In this document: positions 17,594 to 26,159 of the stretch, piece by piece
How the letters are laid out: each line of letters begins with the position of its first letter
How positions within the stretch are numbered: the stretch's first letter is position 1
Assembly: GCF_000026985.1 (NCBI RefSeq)
Contig: NC_017390.1
Location: 3,941,913-4,005,912, forward strand
DNA: 64,000 nt
DNA from: Erwinia pyrifoliae DSM 12163
GTDB lineage: Bacteria > Pseudomonadota > Gammaproteobacteria > Enterobacterales > Enterobacteriaceae
Direction: 5' to 3'
The notes under the pieces: generated by a model
What the model saw: only the letters and a program-made list of their open reading frames with translations
Told to the model about the DNA's origin: nothing
Databases searched by the model: none
Translations under genes and position numbers: made by a program

Positions 17594-18139
17594 ATGAATG
17601 AATTACAGTCTTTAACAGGGCAATCTCAGGATGTCGAAAATCGGGTCCTTGAACGCCTGAATGCAGGACGCTCGGTGAGATGTCTGCTCATCGCCGCCGT
17701 AGAAATGCTGGCAGAAGCGGTTAATATGCTGGTAGAACAGGTATTTCGCCAAGACGATTATGCCGTTAAGTACGCCGTGGAACCTCTGTTGCACGGCAAT
17801 GGTCCGCTGGGTGAGCTGTCAGTTCGTCTGAAGCTAATTTATGGCCTTGGGGTCATTAATCGAAACGAATATGAAGACTGTGAACGCCTGATGGCACTGC
17901 GCGAAGCATTGAACCATGATGGTAGCGAGTACCGTTTCACGGACGATAAAATCGTTGAGCCATTTAGCGCCTTGCACTGCGTGAGTACGTTGCCGTCCTT
18001 TCCTGATTTTGCCTGCCATGATGCCGAACTGCGCGTTATGCAGCATCAACGCTATCAGCAGGTGGTGCGATCCACAATGGTGCTGTCGCTGACTGCGCTA
18101 ATTTCACTGCTCAGCCTCAGGCAGGCTTTCAAAAAGTAG
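17594..18139 (+). CDS. mtlR: Mannitol operon repressor
   Basis: 181 residues, MtlR family (E. coli 195). It lowers expression of the mtl operon when mannitol is absent. The all-helical protein has no classical helix-turn-helix; the recognisable stretch is RSVRCLLIAAVEMLAEAVN and RLKLIYGLGVINRNEYEDCE. It is the third gene of the operon, 75 bp after mtlD with two hairpins between. The C-terminal 15 residues end in a hydrophobic segment and AFKK, slightly shorter than in E. coli. Confidence 0.93.
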   Translation: MNELQSLTGQSQDVENRVLERLNAGRSVRCLLIAAVEMLAEAVNMLVEQVFRQDDYAVKYAVEPLLHGNGPLGELSVRLKLIYGLGVINRNEYEDCERLMALREALNHDGSEYRFTDDKIVEPFSALHCVSTLPSFPDFACHDAELRVMQHQRYQQVVRSTMVLSLTALISLLSLRQAFKK

Positions 18140-18212
18140 CCTACTCCTTTCCCTCTTTGCCCCGCTTTCGTGTATTCTTTGCTGCAATGACTCCATTTAA
18201 TGGTTAAGAACA

Positions 18213-18575
18213 ATGAAAGAACAAGTACAGGCAGAAATCAAAGAACTCAGTGACAAACTGGACGCGCTGAATCACAAAGAACCGGCCCTGCTGGCTTCTG
18301 GTGACAGTGAGAAACTGGGGGAGCTGCTCAAAGAAAAAGATAAACTACTGGCCGAAATCGAGCGCCTGCGTGGCGTACGTGCCGAGAAGTTGAGCAAAGA
18401 AGCACAACAGCTCAACAAGCTGCCATTTAGCCGACCCATCACTAAAAAAGAACAGGCCAATATGGGGGCGCTGAAAAAGAGCGTGCGCGGATTGTTGATT
18501 GTTCACCCTACCAGCGCGCTAGGTCGAGAAATGGGCCTGAAAGAGATGACCGGCTTCGCAAAAACCGCGTTCTGA
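18213..18575 (+). CDS. yibL: YibL, DUF2810 family ribosome-associated protein
   Basis: 120 residues, close to E. coli YibL in sequence, length and place after mtlR. The N-terminal half is a charged coiled coil ([20 protein letters not shown]), the C-terminal half basic ([20 protein letters not shown]). E. coli YibL has been reported with ribosomal particles; the precise role is unknown. Its own promoter is likely since the mtlR to yibL gap is 73 bp. Confidence 0.93.
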   Translation: MKEQVQAEIKELSDKLDALNHKEPALLASGDSEKLGELLKEKDKLLAEIERLRGVRAEKLSKEAQQLNKLPFSRPITKKEQANMGALKKSVRGLLIVHPTSALGREMGLKEMTGFAKTAF

Positions 18576-18603
18576 GTCCCACCAGATGCTGGTGATGTAG
18601 CAA

Positions 18604-18623
18604 GCAGGATGCTTCCATCCTGC
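18604..18623 (+). terminator. Hairpin after yibL
   Basis: Perfect stem GCAGGATG-CTTC-CATCCTGC, 28 bp after the yibL stop, with a stable tetraloop but only a weak T tract. Confidence 0.55.
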
Positions 18624-19134
18624 CTGCTCATGTTTTGCCAACGCATCTCTCGTCATCTCCTCACCACCAACGGCATCATACGATACGTGGTGATGGCTGC
18701 ATGTTGATATTAAGTCATTCCTTCACTCAATCTTCAATCTCTGTATCACAATCCAACTAACCCGCCCAGCCGCGTTTTGCCGGCGGCGCAATGGGCATGC
18801 GCACCTGAATTCAGACTTGATGAGTCGTATTGCTTGAAGACGACCAGCGGCCTTCCGGGACGAAAGTCGCCAGTGCTAAAATTATTACATAAAAAACAGA
18901 ATTGTTTTATCTCGATATTTAGTGTCGAAAATAAAATAATAATTCACACTCGCGATTTATCTGGCAGTCCAAAAGCATCAAAACAAAATCAAATGTCGTA
19001 ATAGACCGAAAGGCGAACATTGATATCGTCAGGAGTTTATTTTCAATATAATATTTTAGAAAGGCACTATTCAGGAGCTGCGTAGAGGCATTTAATCAAT
19101 GCCTCTGTTTAGGGATATCTTCAGGTAATTGGCC
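18624..19134. other. Intergenic region before the regulator patch
   Basis: About 510 bp with no supported gene. The half next to the LuxR-type gene is AT-rich and holds a small inverted repeat (TCGATATTTAGTGTCGA near 18911) that may belong to its control region. Confidence 0.5.
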
Positions 19135-19758
19135 ATGAAAAAAAACAACATCACGATTGTCATCAACGATCCGAACCGCTTTTACCTTGAAGGGTTAAAA
19201 AGTAGCGTTTACGAGAATTTTTTAGAACAGGGCATAAACGCTGATTACACTGAGTCTGCTTTTAATAGCCGTGCGAAAATAATCTTTCTGGCAGAAGAGT
19301 CATTATCCGTAGCAAATATTCACTATCTGAACCGTCGCATGTCTATGCGCCCCCTCTGCGTTTTTATTATTAAGAATAACCCTAATCAAGAGAGTCATCT
19401 GGATATCACAACAGACGGTATTCATCATCATTCGACAATTTATCGTAATCAGTCAGTCGAAAATATACTGGCGGTAGTCAACGATCAGATGGAACAGCTG
19501 GATAACTTTCGCACCAGGCTGACTCCTTCAGGCGTTAATCGTTCCAGTAATAACCTGACGCGCCGTGAGACCGAGATTCTTCGTTATCTGGCGCGTGGTA
19601 TTAGCAACGGTGGCGTCGCGCGCTTCCTGAATATCAGTGAGAAAACGGTCAGTGCGCACAAGAGAAACATCATGTCGAAACTCAATATGGTTCGCCCCGC
19701 AGAGCTTAGCTACTGGTTAATTCAGGAGGGCTGGTGTGAATCCCTGCGTGGCAGTTAA
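19135..19758 (+). CDS. LuxR-family HTH transcriptional regulator
   Basis: 207 residues from ATG 19135, which has AGG at the right distance; the upstream TTG (19129) sits too close to it. The C-terminal 65 residues are a clear LuxR/NarL helix-turn-helix: LTRRETEILRYLARGISNGG, then VARFLNISEKTVSAHKRNIM. The N-terminal half resembles a response-regulator-sized module but lacks an evident phospho-acceptor Asp pattern, as in RcsA- or fimbrial-type regulators. It is an orphan without a kinase beside it. With the two following small DNA-binding proteins it forms a regulator patch inside a low-GC region. Targets are unknown. Confidence 0.8.
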   Translation: MKKNNITIVINDPNRFYLEGLKSSVYENFLEQGINADYTESAFNSRAKIIFLAEESLSVANIHYLNRRMSMRPLCVFIIKNNPNQESHLDITTDGIHHHSTIYRNQSVENILAVVNDQMEQLDNFRTRLTPSGVNRSSNNLTRRETEILRYLARGISNGGVARFLNISEKTVSAHKRNIMSKLNMVRPAELSYWLIQEGWCESLRGS

Positions 19759-19853
19759 GTTAGCTCAATGACTGTGGCGAAGCGTTTATTTTCCCGTATC
19801 GATCGTGGCGTATTCGGACAAAACGAATACGCCATTTTTAGCAGGCGATTGAA

Positions 19854-20123
19854 TTAATTCTTAAAAGATTCCGTCTTGTTCCAGTACAAACTTTTGCTAT
19901 TGTTTAGTTTGAATGAGGTGATAACACCTTCTTGCTCTAGTTTAATTAAAATATGCCTGGCATTATATATGCTCAATTCCGATCTGTTGGCGATATCTCT
20001 TGTACTGGCAAAAACTGACGGCGCGTTATCAGCATTATGTTCTTCAAAGAATTCATTTATTGCACTCATGACTTTATCTACAGATATTCTTCGCTTAATG
20101 TTCTTGATGCTGTTCTCACGCAT
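19854..20123 (-). CDS. FaeA/PapI-like winged-helix regulator
   Basis: 89 residues from the ATG at 20123, which has AAGGAG seven bases upstream; the frame is open for 16 more codons without a better start. The segment STRDIANRSELSIYNARHIL followed by IKLEQEGVITSF is a winged helix of the FaeA/PapI type, small regulators of phase-variable fimbrial operons. No fimbrial genes lie within the window, so the gene is either an orphan or acts at a distance. It converges with the LuxR-type gene, leaving 95 bp. Confidence 0.65.
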   Translation of the reverse strand: MRENSIKNIKRRISVDKVMSAINEFFEEHNADNAPSVFASTRDIANRSELSIYNARHILIKLEQEGVITSFKLNNSKSLYWNKTESFKN

Positions 20124-20485
20124 TGCATTACTCCTTTTGTTATACCCGGCTCCTGCCGAATCTATTTGCAAATTATAAAAGCGGTAAAAACATAGCGCAC
20201 CAATGATAATACGCTGAATAGCAAAAAAAAACTTAATCTCAATTATTAAGTCATATTATTATTATCGGTTACTTTATTATGAATTTTAAGAATAAAATAT
20301 CTCTAAGTGGTGATAACACCAATAATATTAAACAAATCACCTAAAAAATTAGCTTTATGCGTAAGATGCTCTGAATGTCAAACGTAGCTTAACCATATTT
20401 TGATTACCATTAGTTACAAGCAGCCGCAAACTTCTTACGCGGTGAAGACGGTGCGATGACAAAAACTTATTTGGCTGGTGGAAAA
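20124..20485. other. AT-rich divergent intergenic region between two small regulators
   Basis: About 360 bp, very AT-rich, separating the FaeA-like gene and the ToxR/CadC-like gene, which are transcribed away from each other. It probably holds both promoters; I see no specific operator. Confidence 0.5.
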
Positions 20486-20896
20486 ATGAACTACATTATT
20501 AATCATTACCTCTGTTTTGATTCATCAAATGGGTTACTGAAACTTACTGATAACAGTGATTCAACTTTACAGTTATCCAGGCCTGGAACAAGATTATTGA
20601 CCCAATTAATTATTCACGCTGGTGAAATAATGACGCGCGAGGATTTGATCAAAAAAGTGTGGGAAGATCACGATCTCACCCCTTCTGGCAGCAACCTAAG
20701 CAACCATATCAGCCTGCTGAGAAAAGCATTCTCACAACTGGCAGTCACAGAAATAATGATTACCACCATCCCTAAAGTCGGTTTTCGACTTGATGCCGTG
20801 GTCAGTATCGAAAAAACCGCCCATCGTCAATCAGGCTTTATCATTGCCAACCTGAAAGCCTTGTTAGCACCATTGAATAAGAAAAAAAAACTTTAG
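20486..20896 (+). CDS. OmpR/CadC-type winged-helix DNA-binding protein without a sensor domain
   Basis: 136 residues from ATG 20486 (GGTGG upstream) or 146 from ATG 20456. Nearly all of it is one trans_reg_C winged helix: RLLTQLIIHAGEIMTREDLI, KKVWEDHDLTPSGSNLSNHI and IPKVGFRLDAVV. CadC and ToxR relatives carry this domain in front of a membrane segment and periplasmic sensor; here the protein stops in a basic tail KKKKL with no transmembrane segment. It may be a natural stand-alone regulator or a truncated CadC-like protein. It is followed by a gap without an obvious continuation. Confidence 0.7.
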   Translation: MNYIINHYLCFDSSNGLLKLTDNSDSTLQLSRPGTRLLTQLIIHAGEIMTREDLIKKVWEDHDLTPSGSNLSNHISLLRKAFSQLAVTEIMITTIPKVGFRLDAVVSIEKTAHRQSGFIIANLKALLAPLNKKKKL

Positions 20897-21438
20897 CTTC
20901 ATAACTTAAAACCGGTTTTTCTTGGTTTTATATCCAGCACCACAACAGCAGTGGATTGACTTTAATTCTTCCGGTTTGGCAGGTAGTGGTAAAATCTTCG
21001 CCAGGCACTGGCTGATTTAACGAATTAAATATCGTTATGCATTAGTATAAATTGAACGCTTAATATTTGATCAACACAGAAGCAGCGCTACAATCATATT
21101 TCAGTTAAGACCCATTTCTGTTTGATTTTCTCGCCTTATAGACAATAACTGCATTTTACGCCATTCCTGTAACAACTGCAGTCACTTGAGAATATTCTTG
21201 GTGCATCCTGAATGGCGAGGTGCTGTTCAAGATAAGTCCATTAACTCATCACTTCGCTGTAACCATGCGTTAGCGGCGACAGGTTCGCTCAAGCTTTTAA
21301 CTACGTTGAGTTACTACACTCTTTTGAACTTGCCACGCCAGTCTGCTGACTACCACTAATGGCCAGCATTTTCTGGCTGATTGTGGGGTTTACCCCTGAG
21401 GCAGATAAACCCTTACTTTATAAGATGACTTGCCTGTA
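20897..21438. other. Intergenic region without recognisable genes
   Basis: About 540 bp between the ToxR-like gene and the end of the sugar ABC operon. Neither strand shows a convincing coding frame. It might hold debris from the missing part of the ToxR-like gene, but I cannot align any of it. Confidence 0.5.
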
Positions 21439-22497
21439 CTACTTTTTCGCGTACTTCGCTTCAAGGTCGGCAAACCACGGTGCCACAAAGTCGTTCGACG
21501 CCCCCCAGCCCGGAATAATTTTGCTCAGAGTGGCAACACTCACCGCCCCACTTTGGGCAACCAGATCGGCCTGTGAGATAGCAGAAGCTTTAAACTGATA
21601 GCTGGCCGGCGTTGCCTCGCCGCCAATTTTATTGGCAATAAGTCGCATATTTGTCGCACCAATCAGCTTACTGTCGACCGCAGACGTCTGCTTCCACGGA
21701 CTGTTTTTCTCATGCATCAGCTGCAAGTCCTGATTGGATACATCAATGCTGTAAAGTTTGATCTCGGTACGCCCGTTCTCCTGCAGCGCTTTATAAGCCC
21801 CCTGGGCGAACGCATCCCACGATCCCCAGATTGCATCAATCCTGCCTTTTGGATATTTCGCCAGAATAGCGCCCATTTTATTGGCCGTGTCGCCCTGCAC
21901 ATCAGACGAAACCGCACCAATTGACTCCAGCTGGTGAATGCCCGGGTTCGCTTTCAGCACTTTCTCATAAACCACCTGGCGCCGTTCCATCGCCGGGAAG
22001 CCCGCGACCCACAGTTTGACAATATTCGCTTTACCGTTGCTATTTTTCACCAGCTGGTCAAGGGAGAGTTGCGCCAGCGAAGCATCGTCCTGTGCCGTCA
22101 CCGTCACGCCAGCAATCGGCTGGTTGACGGGTGTGTCAAACACCGACACGTTGATCCCGGCATCAGAGATGCGTTTTACCAGGGCGGTGGAATAAGGATC
22201 TTTGCCATGAGACAGAATAATCCCGTCGTACTTCTGACTAATGGCCTGATTCACAAAGTCCTGAAAGCGAGCGTCGTCCCCGTTGCTCAGGAACGTACTG
22301 ACCTTGAAGCCCAGCTTGCGGCCTTCCTGAACCGCTCCGGCGACAAACTGGGTGGTGTTATCGTCGGAACCGAGGTTGCGGATCACCGCAATACGCACCG
22401 GACCATCGTGGTTAGCGATTGCCGCAGGTACGGCCGCGAAGGACGGTGAGGCAGTGAGCAGACTCAACGCCAGCAGAGATAAGGTGAATTTTTTCAT
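21439..22497 (-). CDS. Sugar ABC transporter periplasmic binding protein
   Basis: 352 residues with a clear signal peptide (MKKFTLSLLALSLLTASPSF then AA). It belongs to the cluster B sugar-binding proteins related to the ribose and xylose binders: IAVIRNLGSDDNTTQFVAGA, the hinge motif YDGIILSHGKDP and KYPKGRIDAIWGSWDA. It captures a monosaccharide or related ligand in the periplasm and delivers it to the permease encoded 21 bp upstream. It is the last gene of a three-gene operon (ATPase, permease, binder). The substrate cannot be told; no catabolic enzyme adjoins. Confidence 0.85.
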   Translation of the reverse strand: MKKFTLSLLALSLLTASPSFAAVPAAIANHDGPVRIAVIRNLGSDDNTTQFVAGAVQEGRKLGFKVSTFLSNGDDARFQDFVNQAISQKYDGIILSHGKDPYSTALVKRISDAGINVSVFDTPVNQPIAGVTVTAQDDASLAQLSLDQLVKNSNGKANIVKLWVAGFPAMERRQVVYEKVLKANPGIHQLESIGAVSSDVQGDTANKMGAILAKYPKGRIDAIWGSWDAFAQGAYKALQENGRTEIKLYSIDVSNQDLQLMHEKNSPWKQTSAVDSKLIGATNMRLIANKIGGEATPASYQFKASAISQADLVAQSGAVSVATLSKIIPGWGASNDFVAPWFADLEAKYAKK

Positions 22498-22518
22498 ATT
22501 TTTAACCCTGTTTGGAAG

Positions 22519-23526
22519 CTACGCGCCCGGCGCGCGCTGAACGTAAGTGATAGCCAGCGCAACCGCCAGCACCAGGCCTTTGATAATATCCATCGCGTAG
22601 TAAGGCACGGACAGCATCACCAGACCATTTTGTAATACCCCCAGAATGACCGCGCCCAGCAGTGTTCCCAGCGCGTTGGGCTTGCCCGCACCAGCAAGCG
22701 ATAAACCAATCCACGCCGCTGCCACGGCATCCATCAGATAACCGCCGCCGGCGTTAACCTGGGATGAACCTATGCGTGAGGCCAGCAAAATACCACCCAG
22801 CCCGGCCAGCAAAGCCGACATCACATAGGCCAGAACACGATAACGCCGTGTGCGAATACCGGAAAGCCGCGCTGCCTCAGGGTTACCGCCGATGGCATAC
22901 ATGCGGCGGCCATGTTTGGTCAGCGACATCAACAGCTGTGCCACTATCGTCACCGCCAGCATCACGATAACGATGATCGGCACCTGCCCGAGCAGTGAAA
23001 ACGCCGCTGGAATGGTCCCCTCGGCCATATCACCGTTCGGCAGCACCATATTTTCGGTAATCGAACCTCCATAGCTGTATGTCATCGCCACGCCCTGTAC
23101 CACAAACAGGCTGGCAAGCGTTGCCAGCATATCGGGGATCTTCAGCACCACGATCATAAAAGCATTAAACAGGCCAACCAGGGTACACAGCAGCAGGGTG
23201 AGAGCGATGGCCTGAGTCGGGCCGAAGCCGTACCAGACGAACAGCGAGATAACCAGCGAGTTTGCCAACGATGCGGTGGAGCCAACCGAGAGGTCAAAAC
23301 CCCCGATGGTCAGCGATATCGATACGCCAACCGCCATCACCGTCACTATGGCTATCGAGCGTAAAATATTGATGATGTTGGTCGGTTCAAGAAAGCTGTC
23401 CGAGGCGGTGCCGAAACCGGCAATTAATGCGGCTACCGTGAGTAACATCCCCCACTTATAGAGAAAATCAAATAGCTGATGCCGTGCGGACGGAGCCGCT
23501 TTCAGGGAAAGTTCTTTGCTGCTCAC
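22519..23526 (-). CDS. Sugar ABC transporter permease (RbsC family)
   Basis: 335 residues with about eight to ten membrane segments and the BPD_transp_2 pattern of RbsC-like permeases: VGVSISLTIGGFDLSVGSTA and GGNPEAARLSGIRTRRYRVL, the cytoplasmic coupling loop. It forms the inner-membrane channel. Its ATG overlaps the ATPase stop by four bases, so the two are coupled. The unusual feature is only that no kinase or regulator belongs to the operon. Confidence 0.9.
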   Translation of the reverse strand: MSSKELSLKAAPSARHQLFDFLYKWGMLLTVAALIAGFGTASDSFLEPTNIINILRSIAIVTVMAVGVSISLTIGGFDLSVGSTASLANSLVISLFVWYGFGPTQAIALTLLLCTLVGLFNAFMIVVLKIPDMLATLASLFVVQGVAMTYSYGGSITENMVLPNGDMAEGTIPAAFSLLGQVPIIVIVMLAVTIVAQLLMSLTKHGRRMYAIGGNPEAARLSGIRTRRYRVLAYVMSALLAGLGGILLASRIGSSQVNAGGGYLMDAVAAAWIGLSLAGAGKPNALGTLLGAVILGVLQNGLVMLSVPYYAMDIIKGLVLAVALAITYVQRAPGA

Positions 23527-25028
23527 GCAGGCGTTCCTCCGGTAGAATAAAGTAAAAGAGTCTCTTCATCGGCGTCGACGGCGGCTATTTCCGCCACAAT
23601 TTTGCCATCCCACAGTACGCAGATGCGATCGCACAGGCCAATCAGCTCGGCAAATTCGCCCGAGGCATAGATGATGCCTTTGCCTTCGCGCGCCAGCCCG
23701 TCAATCAGGGCGAACAGATCGGTTTTGGCCTTGATATCCACGCCTTTGGTCGGTTCGTCAAAAATCAGAATATCCGCGTCATTGCACAGCCATTTGCCAA
23801 TGGCGACCTTCTGTTGGTTGCCACCAGACAGGCTACGCAGCGTTTGTTGCGGTCCGGTTGTACGGATGCCTAAACGCGCAATCACCTCTTCAGCCCAGCG
23901 CCATGCCTGGCGATGACCGAACAGACCCCAGCGCGAAAAACGGTTATCCGCGCTCACGCTCAGATTCATCATCACCGACTCGGCAATAAAAACGCCCTCT
24001 TTGCGACGCTCTTCCGGGATAAGCGCCATACGGTTTTCCACCGCCGCATGGGGGGAGGAGGGTTTCCAGGGCTGACCGTGCAGCTCGGCGTGCTGTACCC
24101 GGCTGCGGCTAGCACCAAACAGCGCCTTGCACAGCTCGGTTTTGCCCGCTCCGGCCAGTCCGGCAACGCCAAGGATCTCGCCTTTGTGCAAGGTCAGGTT
24201 GATATCCTGCAGCAGTTTCTCGTCGTGCAGCCCGGCAATATGCAGCCGCTTTTCCGTGCTGACCGGCGGGCGGCGCGGCGGGTAGATGTCGCCAAGCCGA
24301 TGACCGATCATCATCTCAATAATCTGTTCCGCGCTGCTCCCCTGCATTGGGCTACTTCCGACCCGCTCCCCGTCGCGCAGCACCGTTAGCCGGTCGCAGA
24401 TTGCCTTCAGTTCGTTGATGCGGTGGGAGATGAACACCACGCCAATCCCCTGGCTTTGCAGCTGACGCACCACGGCAAACAGCCTGGCGCTTTCTTGCTG
24501 GTCAAGGGGTGCGGTGGGTTCATCAAGGATCAGAAAACGGCAGTGATGCGACAACGCGCGCGCCAGCAGGATCTGCTGTTTTTCTGCCAGCGAGCACCGT
24601 TCCACCTTGCGGCGCACGTCTGTCTGTACGCCAAGCTGCGACAGCAACGCCCGTGCCTGACGGCGCATCTTGCCCCAGCGGCAGATATGCCCCCCTTCCG
24701 CCAGCCGATCCAACATAATGTTCTCTGCCACGCTCAGGCCGGGAACCAGTGCCACATCCACCTCCTGCTGCACCAGGTGAATGCCCATCTGCCTGGCATC
24801 GCGTGGGCTACGAATCGTCACCGGCTGGCCGTCAACCAGGATCTCTCCACTGTAGTGGTCGTGCGCGCCAGCAAGCACCGCCATCAGCGTGGACTTTCCG
24901 GCGCCGTTGGCTCCGGTCAACGCATGGACAGAATGCCCTTCAAGGGTCAAATCGACGGATTTAAGCGCCGCAAAACCGCCGAAACCGATCGAAATTTGGC
25001 GCATTTCAAGACGATTTATCGCTGTCAT
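23523..25028 (-). CDS. Sugar ABC transporter ATPase, two nucleotide-binding domains (RbsA family)
   Basis: 501 residues from ATG 25028; the frame is open upstream to 25121 but those codons are not family-like. It holds two ABC domains in tandem. The first has Walker A GANGAGKST and Walker B FLILDEPTAPLD but a degenerate signature (CSLAEKQQ); the second has a weak Walker A (GLAGAGKTE), the signature LSGGNQQK and DILIFDEPTKGVD. This asymmetry is usual in RbsA/XylG proteins. It energises import of the sugar bound by the product of the last gene in the operon. Confidence 0.9.
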   Translation of the reverse strand: MTAINRLEMRQISIGFGGFAALKSVDLTLEGHSVHALTGANGAGKSTLMAVLAGAHDHYSGEILVDGQPVTIRSPRDARQMGIHLVQQEVDVALVPGLSVAENIMLDRLAEGGHICRWGKMRRQARALLSQLGVQTDVRRKVERCSLAEKQQILLARALSHHCRFLILDEPTAPLDQQESARLFAVVRQLQSQGIGVVFISHRINELKAICDRLTVLRDGERVGSSPMQGSSAEQIIEMMIGHRLGDIYPPRRPPVSTEKRLHIAGLHDEKLLQDINLTLHKGEILGVAGLAGAGKTELCKALFGASRSRVQHAELHGQPWKPSSPHAAVENRMALIPEERRKEGVFIAESVMMNLSVSADNRFSRWGLFGHRQAWRWAEEVIARLGIRTTGPQQTLRSLSGGNQQKVAIGKWLCNDADILIFDEPTKGVDIKAKTDLFALIDGLAREGKGIIYASGEFAELIGLCDRICVLWDGKIVAEIAAVDADEETLLLYSTGGTPA

Positions 25029-25297
25029 AGGCGTATTTTCTCTGGCTGAAACAAGTGAACGAGCCGCATTTTTTAATGGATTGTCACGGTAAGCAACAAA
25101 CGAAAAAGAATAAGCTAACACAAACTATTCTTAGCCATCCAGATGTCTATAAACTACAGCCTTTAGCGCTGGTGCCCGGTGTTTAATCAGCAGAAAACAT
25201 CGGTATTTCTTCTATTAAAGGGCGGTTATGCTGGTTTAAGGCGATATTTAGGCGAGTAAATAATCAGATCGGAAAGGGGGATGCCGTTTAGCAGGCA

Positions 25298-25324
25298 AAA
25301 AAACCGGCGAACGGGCCGCCGGTT
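25298..25324 (-). terminator. Intrinsic terminator of sodA
   Basis: Stem AACCGGCG / CGCCGGTT (25302-25309 with 25317-25324), followed on the minus strand by a T run, 16 bp after the sodA stop. Confidence 0.85.
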
Positions 25325-25340
25325 ATTATTGTGAATCTGA

Positions 25341-25958
25341 TTACTTAGCGGCGGCGAAGTTCGCTGCTGCCTGATCCCAGTTCACCACATCCCAGAAAGC
25401 CTTGATGTAGTCAGGGCGTTTGTTCTGGTATTTCAGGTAGTAGGCGTGTTCCCACACATCAAGACCAACGATCGGGGTGCCGGATGCGCCAGAGATGGCT
25501 TCGCCCATCAGAGGGCTGTCCTGGTTAGCGGTAGAAACCACCGCCAGCTTGTCGCCTTTTTTCACCAGCCACGCCCAGCCGGAACCGAAACGGGTGGTTG
25601 CCGCTTTTTCGAATTCTGCCTTGAAGGCGTCAACGCTACCGAAATCTTTCTCGATGGCTGCTTTGAGATCGCCGCCCAGAGAGGTGCCGGTTTTCAAACC
25701 TTTCCAGAAGAAGCTGTGGTTAGCGTGGCCACCCGCGTTATTACGCAGTGGGCCTTTCTTATCGGCTGGCAGCTGATCCAGTTTGGCGATCAGCTCTTCA
25801 ACCGGCAGGTTAGCGAACTCGGTACCTTCCAGCGCGGCATTGGCGTTATTCACGTAGGCCTGATGGTGTTTGGTGTGGTGGATTTCCATCGTCTGCTTGT
25901 CGAAATGGGGTTCCAGTGCGTCGTAGGCATAAGGCAGGGATGGTAGTGTATAACTCAT
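25341..25958 (-). CDS. sodA: Manganese superoxide dismutase
   Basis: 205 residues from the ATG at 25958 ([20 protein letters not shown], the E. coli start), with GGAG at good distance; the ATG three codons earlier overlaps the ribosome-binding site. It converts superoxide to oxygen and hydrogen peroxide in the cytoplasm. Metal ligands are seen at His27, His82-region ([10 protein letters not shown]), and the [13 protein letters not shown] block with Asp and His. Single gene with its own promoter and terminator. Confidence 0.98.
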   Translation of the reverse strand: MSYTLPSLPYAYDALEPHFDKQTMEIHHTKHHQAYVNNANAALEGTEFANLPVEELIAKLDQLPADKKGPLRNNAGGHANHSFFWKGLKTGTSLGGDLKAAIEKDFGSVDAFKAEFEKAATTRFGSGWAWLVKKGDKLAVVSTANQDSPLMGEAISGASGTPIVGLDVWEHAYYLKYQNKRPDYIKAFWDVVNWDQAAANFAAAK

Positions 25959-26027
25959 ATTCTTCATCTCCAGTCATGTAGGGCGGTGCGGCGAGTTGCT
26001 CATCAGCACCACGTAAGCAGTCGGGTC

Positions 26028-26049
26028 ATTATAGTTAAATAAACCCGGG
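26028..26049 (-). promoter_or_regulatory. Probable sodA promoter
   Basis: On the minus strand a perfect -10 TATAAT (26033-26028) is preceded by a weak -35-like TTTTAC with 16 bp spacing (outer edge a few bases beyond the interval given), about 70 bp before the sodA start. No clear Fur or SoxS site was recognised. Confidence 0.45.
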
Positions 26050-26159
26050 GTAAAAGGGTTATCAATGCCCCGCAATTTATAAGGGTATCAGTGATAACAC
26101 GCTCGGTAACGGCGTTATATCGTTTATCCACCAGTACAAGCAAATGATCTAAGACGCTT

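Noticed and set aside
18777..19001. 74-codon plus-strand frame between yibL and the LuxR-type gene
   Set aside because: No ribosome-binding site, mixed composition and no known motif.
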